From a bacterium (GTDB lineage Bacteria > Bacillota > Bacilli > Lactobacillales > Streptococcaceae), in NCBI GenBank assembly GCA_905221235.1, contig CAJNCJ010000016.1, positions 1-39,011 on the forward strand: a stretch of DNA of 39,011 nt, written 5' to 3'. The notes under the pieces were generated by a model. The model made no database searches. It was not told the origin of the DNA and saw only the letters and a list, made by a program, of their open reading frames with translations. The position numbers and the translations under genes were made by a program. Numbering within the stretch: position 1 is the first letter of the stretch; each line of letters starts with the position of its first letter. Positions 34,701-39,011 of the stretch are shown here, piece after piece.

Positions 34701-35015
34701 AAATAGGTCATTTTCTTCTGGGAGGAGGATAGTCTCTCTACCGTCCATGTCTAAAACCAAGACTCTCGGGGGATAAAGAGGGTCAAAAGGATGGTTAAAA
34801 TCAAAATCAATGGCTGTAGGGAGGTGTTGACTTGAGAAGTGGAAGGTAATCTTTCCTTGGTTATTAAGCAATTGAAACTCGAGTTCTTCTTCCAATTCAA
34901 AGACATTTTTTAAGAAATGGTCGATGATATATCAAAAAGAGTCAATGACATCATCAGGCAAGCTGGTAACAATGCCAAAACTAGCCGACCGCATCTGGGT
35001 ATTGGTAAAAGCCAT
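34698..35015 (-). pseudogene. DUF960-type protein broken by a TGA codon
   Basis: The minus-strand frame from ATG 35015 to 34698 would encode 105 residues starting MAFTNTQMRSASFGIVTSLP and ending LLPEENDLF, resembling small DUF960 proteins of streptococci and staphylococci (function unknown). Codon 28 is TGA (34932-34934), between DSF and YIIDHFLK, where the family pattern suggests tryptophan (TGG). No frame shift is needed and the rest reads cleanly. GGGGGC lies upstream of the ATG. The gene is probably inactive through one base change, unless the base is a sequencing error. Confidence 0.75.
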
Positions 35016-35138
35016 ATCTCTGCCCCCTTTCTTTCCCTTATCATACAGCAAATAGGATTAAAAATCAAGAAAAGGTGATTTTTTCTTCATAAACATAGCT
35101 TTCTATGAAATTTTTTTCAAACAATCTTCAAAAAATAC

Positions 35139-35167
35139 TTGAAAGTGTTTACAAATAGTGATAGAAT
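35139..35167 (+). promoter_or_regulatory. ccpA promoter
   Basis: -35 TTGAAA (35139-35144) and -10 TAGAAT (35162-35167) are spaced by exactly 17 bases. Start of transcription is near 35174. The stretch 35016-35138 is AT-rich and shows no gene. Confidence 0.75.
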
Positions 35168-35182
35168 GGAATAAGTAGAAAC

Positions 35183-35232
35183 ATGAAAACGAAATTTTCA
35201 TACCGTCTCTTTTTAGAGTCTCGTGAGGTATG
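35183..35232 (+). promoter_or_regulatory. Inverted repeats in the ccpA leader
   Basis: ATGAAAACGAAATTTTCAT (35183-35201) is a cre-like inverted repeat, but its spacer is longer than canonical. It is followed by a hairpin CATACC/GGTATG (35199-35204 with 35227-35232) with inner CTCT/AGAG. Autoregulation by CcpA is possible but not shown. Confidence 0.45.
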
Positions 35233-35250
35233 ATATAGAAAGGAAATGGA

Positions 35251-36261
35251 ATGAATACAGACGATACAGTAACGATTTATGATGTCGCCCGTGAAGCAGG
35301 GGTTTCAATGGCGACGGTTAGCCGTGTAGTCAATGGCAATAAGAATGTAAAAGAGAACACTCGTAAAAAAGTGCTTGAGGTAATTGATCGTTTGGATTAC
35401 CGTCCAAATGCCGTGGCGCGTGGTCTTGCAAGTAAAAAGACAACCACTGTCGGTGTGGTGATCCCCAATATTACCAATGGTTATTTCTCAACGCTTGCTA
35501 AAGGGATTGACGATATCGCTGAAATGTACAAGTATAATATTGTCCTTGCCAATAGTGATGAGGATGATGACAAGGAAGTTTCAGTTGTCAATACCCTGTT
35601 TTCTAAGCAAGTGGATGGTATTATCTTTATGGGCTACCACTTGACTGAAAAAATTCGTTCAGAGTTTTCTCGTTCTCGAACACCAGTTGTTCTTGCAGGA
35701 ACTGTGGATGTAGAACATCAGCTTCCAAGTGTCAATATTGACTACAAACAAGCAACGATTGATGCAGTGACCTACCTTGCTAAAGAAAATGAGCGCATTG
35801 CTTTCGTTAGCGGTCCACTAGTGGATGATATCAATGGTAAGGTTCGTTTGGTTGGCTACAAGGAAGCCTTGAAAAAAGCAGGGATTTCTTATAGCGAAGG
35901 CTTGGTATTTGAGTCTAAATACACTTATGAAGACGGTTATGCCTTGGCAGAACGCTTGATTTCATCAAACGCAACTGCAGCAGTTGTAACAGGTGATGAG
36001 TTGGCAGCAGGTGTCTTGAACGGCCTTGCTGATAAGGGTGTATCTGTGCCAGAAGAGTTTGAAATCATTACTAGTGATGATTCACAAATCTCACGCTTTA
36101 CCCGTCCAAACTTGACAACTATTGCCCAACCTCTTTATGACCTTGGCGCCATTAGTATGCGTATGTTGACTAAGATTATGCACAAGGAAGAGTTGGAAGA
36201 ACGTGAAGTTCTCTTACCTCATGGTTTGACAGAACGTCGCTCAACACGAAAACGTAAATAG
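35251..36261 (+). CDS. ccpA: Catabolite control protein A
   Basis: This 336-residue LacI/GalR-family regulator has an N-terminal helix-turn-helix (TIYDVAREAGVSMATVSRVV, residues 8-27), the hinge helix RPNAVARGLASKK and a sugar-binding-like core with the HPr-Ser-P binding region. With HPr(Ser-P) it binds cre sites and represses or activates carbon-use genes. The man promoter in this window carries a candidate cre. The length and N terminus are those of streptococcal CcpA. AAAGGAAATGG precedes the ATG. In pneumococcal references, from memory, it lies next to the TCS11 regulator; here it is 30 kb away. Confidence 0.95.
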   Translation: MNTDDTVTIYDVAREAGVSMATVSRVVNGNKNVKENTRKKVLEVIDRLDYRPNAVARGLASKKTTTVGVVIPNITNGYFSTLAKGIDDIAEMYKYNIVLANSDEDDDKEVSVVNTLFSKQVDGIIFMGYHLTEKIRSEFSRSRTPVVLAGTVDVEHQLPSVNIDYKQATIDAVTYLAKENERIAFVSGPLVDDINGKVRLVGYKEALKKAGISYSEGLVFESKYTYEDGYALAERLISSNATAAVVTGDELAAGVLNGLADKGVSVPEEFEIITSDDSQISRFTRPNLTTIAQPLYDLGAISMRMLTKIMHKEELEEREVLLPHGLTERRSTRKRK

Positions 36262-36264
36262 AAA

Positions 36265-36301
36265 AAATCAGGGAATCGTGCAGATTTCCTGATTTGTTTT
36301 T
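36265..36301. terminator. Terminator between ccpA and ansA
   Basis: AAATCAGGGAATC/GATTTCCTGATTT (36265-36277 with 36283-36295, one G-T pair) are followed by GTTTTT. It lies between convergent genes and may serve both. Confidence 0.85.
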
Positions 36302-36312
36302 AGAGAAGAGTA

Positions 36313-37275
36313 TTATCCTTCCATATAGTCTTTCAAAGCCTGTCCTGTTAGTCCGGCATTGAGGGCAATGAGGAGTTTCAAACGGGCTTTTTGGGCGTTG
36401 AGTTCTTTAACAAAGAAAACGCCTGATTTTTGCAACTGTACGCCTCCACCCTGGTAGGCATAAACAGGTTCGGCAATACCGTTAAAGCATCGTGATACCA
36501 GAGCGACTGGGATTTCTTTTTGCATAAGGCTTTCTAATTTTTGAGCCGTTTCTTTGGGAATATTACCAGCTCCGAAGGCTTGGATAATCAAACCGTCCAA
36601 TTGTTCCAAATCCAGCATATCAATCAGCTCATCTGTCATACCAGCATAAGCAGAGATGATAGGGACTAATCCTTGTATGTGATCAAGGTCAAAGCGAACA
36701 CGGGGCTCAGCTGTTTTGAAGTAGAGGATTTCTTGTTTCATAATCAGACCAAGTGGCCCGTGTGTTGGAGTCTGGAAGGTGCTGACGTTGGTTGTATGCG
36801 TTTTGGTAACATACTTGGCAGCGTGTATTTCATCGTTCATGACGACTAAAACCCCTTTGTCAGCAGCCTTGTCATCGCTAGCCACCCTTAAAGCACTCAG
36901 ATAGTTATAAACACCGTCACTACCGAGTTCGTTGGAGCTGCGCATGGCACCTGTTAGAACGATAGGCATATGGGGGACTTCCATGGTATCAAGGAAATAG
37001 GCTGTTTCCTCTAAAGTATCGGTCCCGTGTGTGATCACCACTCCATCGTAGTTATCTGCTTCCTCTTTGATTTTTTGGTAGAGAGCCAGCATATGCTTGG
37101 GTTTGATATGGGGGCTTGGCAGGTTAAAAAAGTCCAAGGCGTGGACTTGGATTCCTTCGAGGGGATTGGACACATGGTTCATGGGATTATCTGAACTCGT
37201 CACAACAGCGCCAGAAGCATCGGCCTGCATGGAAATAGTTCCGCCCGTATGTAAAACAAGGATTTTCTTAGGCAT
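36313..37275 (-). CDS. ansA: L-asparaginase
   Basis: This 320-residue enzyme hydrolyses asparagine to aspartate and ammonia. The two catalytic motifs are LHTGGTISM (first Thr, about residue 11) and VITHGTDTLEETAYFLD (second Thr-Asp). No signal peptide is seen, so it is cytoplasmic. It is convergent with ccpA. Its promoter overlaps that of the divergent HAD/MazG gene. The ribosome binding site (GAAAGAG) is weak. Confidence 0.94.
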   Translation of the reverse strand: MPKKILVLHTGGTISMQADASGAVVTSSDNPMNHVSNPLEGIQVHALDFFNLPSPHIKPKHMLALYQKIKEEADNYDGVVITHGTDTLEETAYFLDTMEVPHMPIVLTGAMRSSNELGSDGVYNYLSALRVASDDKAADKGVLVVMNDEIHAAKYVTKTHTTNVSTFQTPTHGPLGLIMKQEILYFKTAEPRVRFDLDHIQGLVPIISAYAGMTDELIDMLDLEQLDGLIIQAFGAGNIPKETAQKLESLMQKEIPVALVSRCFNGIAEPVYAYQGGGVQLQKSGVFFVKELNAQKARLKLLIALNAGLTGQALKDYMEG

Positions 37276-37299
37276 GATTTACTCACTCTTTCTGAAATA

Positions 37300-37318
37300 T
37301 GGTATAATCATTGTATCA
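37300..37318. promoter_or_regulatory. Overlapping divergent promoters, ansA and HAD/MazG
   Basis: On the plus strand TGGTATAAT (hexamer 37303-37308) predicts a start near 37315. On the minus strand TGATACAAT (hexamer 37310-37315) predicts a start near 37303. Each start falls in the other -10, so the two cannot be occupied together. Neither has a strong -35. Confidence 0.6.
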
Positions 37319-37340
37319 CAAAAGGGGAGATTGGGATAGG

Positions 37341-38732
37341 ATGGAAGTCAAAGCGGTTTTTTTTGATATCGATGGAACCTTGGTCAACGATCGCAAGAGT
37401 GTTTTGAAATCCACTAAGGACGCGATTAAGATTGTCAAAGAACAAGGGGTGCTTGTCGGTGTAGCGACAGGACGAGGGCCTTTTTTTGTTAAGGAATTGA
37501 TGGACGATTTGGATTTGGACTTTGCGGTAACCTACAATGGCCAGTATATCTTTACTAAAGACAGAGTCTTGTTCACGAGTCCTATTTCCAAGTTACATTT
37601 GCGTCAGCTAATTAGCTATGCTAAAAAAGAGGGCAAGGAGATTGCTCTAGGGACCAAGGATGCCATGTTGGGTTCCAAAATCATGTCCTTTGGTTTGGGT
37701 TCTTTTTCCCAACGAATCAGTCGCTTCGTTCCCTCTGTTTTAACTCGGACAGTGAGTCATTCCTTTAATCGTATGGTCAGCAAGGTTGTTCCCCAAAAGG
37801 AAGAAGACCTGCTTCATCTGATGAATCAGCCTATCTACCAAGTTTTGATGCTGATGACACCGGAAGAATCTGAGAAGGCGGCAGCTGATTTTGAAGACTT
37901 GAAATTGACATGTAGCAATCCTTTTGCAGCGGATGTCATCAATCAAGGAAACTCTAAATTGGAAGGTATTCGCCGAGTTGGGAAAGAATATGGTTTTGAT
38001 CTAAACCAAGTCATGGCCTTTGGTGACTCAGATAACGACCTAGAAATGCTTGCAGGTGTTGGTATGTCGGTCGCTATGGGAAATGGTAGTAGCAGTGTCA
38101 AGGAAGTTGCCAAGCATATCACGGCCAGCAATCAGCAAGATGGAATCCACAAGGCCTTGGAACATTTCGGTGTTCTAGCTTCAGAAAAAGTTTTTGTCAG
38201 CCGTGACTATCATTTCAATAAGGTCAAGACCTTCCACCATATGATGGATGAACGGACACAAGAAGAACCGCGGGCTTGGGATTTAGAAGGTGCAACCCAT
38301 AGGGCTGGCTTTAAAATAGAAGAATTGGTTGAGTTTGTTCGAGCTGCTAGTTCTTCGGAAGAGGACTTTGGCCAAGCTCTATCGCAACTTCATCAGGCCC
38401 TTGATAAGGCAGCAGATAAGGTAGCCAAGAAGACACCTGCCCAGCAAGACTTGGTAGGGCAAGTGGATGCCTTGATTGACACGCTTTACTTTACCTACGG
38501 TAGTTTTGTCTTGATGGGGGTGGACCCAGAACGTATTTTTGACATTGTCCATCAGGCCAATATGGGGAAAATTTTCCCAGATGGCAAGGCCCATTTTGAT
38601 CCAGTGACCCACAAAATCTTAAAACCAGATGATTGGGAAGAAAAATACGCTCCAGAACCTGCTATTAAAAAGGAACTGCAGCGCCAGCTCAAGGCTTATG
38701 AACGACATAAAGAGAGAAATAATACTCAATGA
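37341..38732 (+). CDS. HAD phosphatase fused to a MazG-like NTP pyrophosphatase domain
   Basis: In this 463-residue protein, residues 1-275 are a Cof-type HAD phosphatase (FFDIDGTLVND, VATGRG, MAFGDSDNDLEML). From about residue 290 a second, helical domain follows. Its EELVE acidic cluster (Glu327, 328, 331), DALID (Asp376, Asp380) and the ANMGKIFPDGKAHFDP tail resemble the MazG/PRA-PH all-alpha NTP-pyrophosphatase group. Together they could strip pyrophosphate from a nucleotide and then the last phosphate, a house-cleaning role; that is inference. The start at 37341 fits the promoter; an ATG at 37311 lies inside it. The last codons and the stop come from a BOX element. Confidence 0.85.
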   Translation: MEVKAVFFDIDGTLVNDRKSVLKSTKDAIKIVKEQGVLVGVATGRGPFFVKELMDDLDLDFAVTYNGQYIFTKDRVLFTSPISKLHLRQLISYAKKEGKEIALGTKDAMLGSKIMSFGLGSFSQRISRFVPSVLTRTVSHSFNRMVSKVVPQKEEDLLHLMNQPIYQVLMLMTPEESEKAAADFEDLKLTCSNPFAADVINQGNSKLEGIRRVGKEYGFDLNQVMAFGDSDNDLEMLAGVGMSVAMGNGSSSVKEVAKHITASNQQDGIHKALEHFGVLASEKVFVSRDYHFNKVKTFHHMMDERTQEEPRAWDLEGATHRAGFKIEELVEFVRAASSSEEDFGQALSQLHQALDKAADKVAKKTPAQQDLVGQVDALIDTLYFTYGSFVLMGVDPERIFDIVHQANMGKIFPDGKAHFDPVTHKILKPDDWEEKYAPEPAIKKELQRQLKAYERHKERNNTQ

Positions 38733-38917
38733 AAATCAAAGAGCAAACTAGGAAACTAGCCGCAGGCTGCTCAAAGCACTGCTTTGAGGTTGTAGATGAA
38801 ACTGACGAAGTCAGCTCAAAACACTGTTTTGAGGTTGCAAATGAAACTGACGAAGTCAGTAACCATACCTACGGCAAGGCGACGTTGACGTGGTTTGAAG
38901 AGATTTTCGAAGAGTAT
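38722..38917 (+). repeat. BOX element, A-B-B-C
   Basis: It starts ATACTCAATGAAAATCAAAG, has two 45-bp boxB units (38770-38814 and 38815-38859) and ends GAAGAGTAT. It has the same structure and orientation as the copy at 20653. The first bases encode the end of the HAD/MazG gene, including its TGA stop. Confidence 0.93.
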
Positions 38918-38934
38918 AAATAGTAAACAAAAAG

Positions 38935-39011
38935 GGCTCTATAATATTTGTAGTGGGTAAATCCCCTATAGATATTATGGAGCCTATTTTTGTGTAGAAA
39001 AAAAGTCCCAT
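38935..39011 (+). mobile_element. Left end of an ISL3-family (IS1167-like) element
   Basis: GGCTCTATAATATTTGTAG begins the element, which runs off the window. The first 50 bases fold back on themselves (GGCTCTATAATAT with ATATTATGGAGCC, one mismatch). It includes the 13 bases TAAATCCCCTATA missing from the copy at 955. The transposase start would lie about 30-60 bases beyond the window edge. The two copies are in the same orientation and enclose 38 kb. Confidence 0.82.

Noticed and set aside
38729..38923. 64-residue frame inside the BOX element, with repeated ETDEVS/SKHCFEV units
   Set aside because: It is the translation of the boxA-boxB-boxC repeat; the same pattern appears wherever BOX occurs (also 23016-23237 on the minus strand). 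There is no sign that it is a gene.

Overview
The window looks like a chromosomal segment of a mitis-group Streptococcus (S. pneumoniae / S. mitis / S. oralis complex). This rests on three BOX repeats, two ISL3-family (IS1167-like) insertion sequence ends, a sul-type folP-folC-folE-folBK operon, manLMN, ccpA and a pneumococcal-type TCS11 locus. Species assignment is inference; no database could be consulted.

Layout. (1) 1-954: the 3' end of a 5S rRNA and nine tRNA genes (Val, Asp, Lys, Leu, Thr, Gly, Leu, Arg, Pro), closed by two hairpin terminators. (2) 955-1662: a truncated IS end and an AT-rich promoter region holding a perfect inverted repeat. (3) 1663-5352: a six-gene operon with two tiny membrane proteins, an ABC-2 exporter (ATPase and permease), a NarL-type histidine kinase and its response regulator. 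(4) 5500-9090: rpsL-rpsG and fusA, with a structured rpsL leader and two tandem covarying RNA structures between rpsG and fusA. (5) 9112-13580: polC. (6) 13576-18397: a tightly packed, AT-rich four-gene island with a truncated DnaA-like ATPase, a WYL regulator, a DUF262 protein and a DUF262-HNH protein. It is a candidate anti-phage or restriction operon. (7) 18396-20889: a RelB/YafQ-type toxin-antitoxin pair whose toxin has an early stop, a 50-residue ORF, pepS, a GlsB-like membrane protein and a BOX element. (8) 20894-23317: rsuA (apparently leaderless), pepC and a BOX. (9) 23329-28420, minus strand: manN-manM-manL, a Rex-regulated-looking zinc alcohol dehydrogenase and a HAD phosphatase. (10) 28499-30795: a purine permease and a CPBP protease. 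(11) 30941-34700: the folate operon, with a one-residue insertion in FolP where sulfonamide-resistance insertions are known. (12) 34698-39011: a DUF960-type gene broken by a stop codon, ccpA, L-asparaginase, a HAD / MazG-like fusion, a BOX and the left end of a second IS.

How it fits together. Most of the window is housekeeping: translation, replication, folate synthesis, peptidases, sugar uptake and catabolite control. A candidate cre site lies in the manL promoter and ccpA is in the same window. The accessory content is the polC-pepS interval, the BOX elements and the IS ends. From memory of pneumococcal reference gene order, ccpA normally lies beside the TCS11 response regulator. Here they are separated by the rpsL-to-sul block, which suggests a large rearrangement, perhaps an inversion symmetric about the origin.
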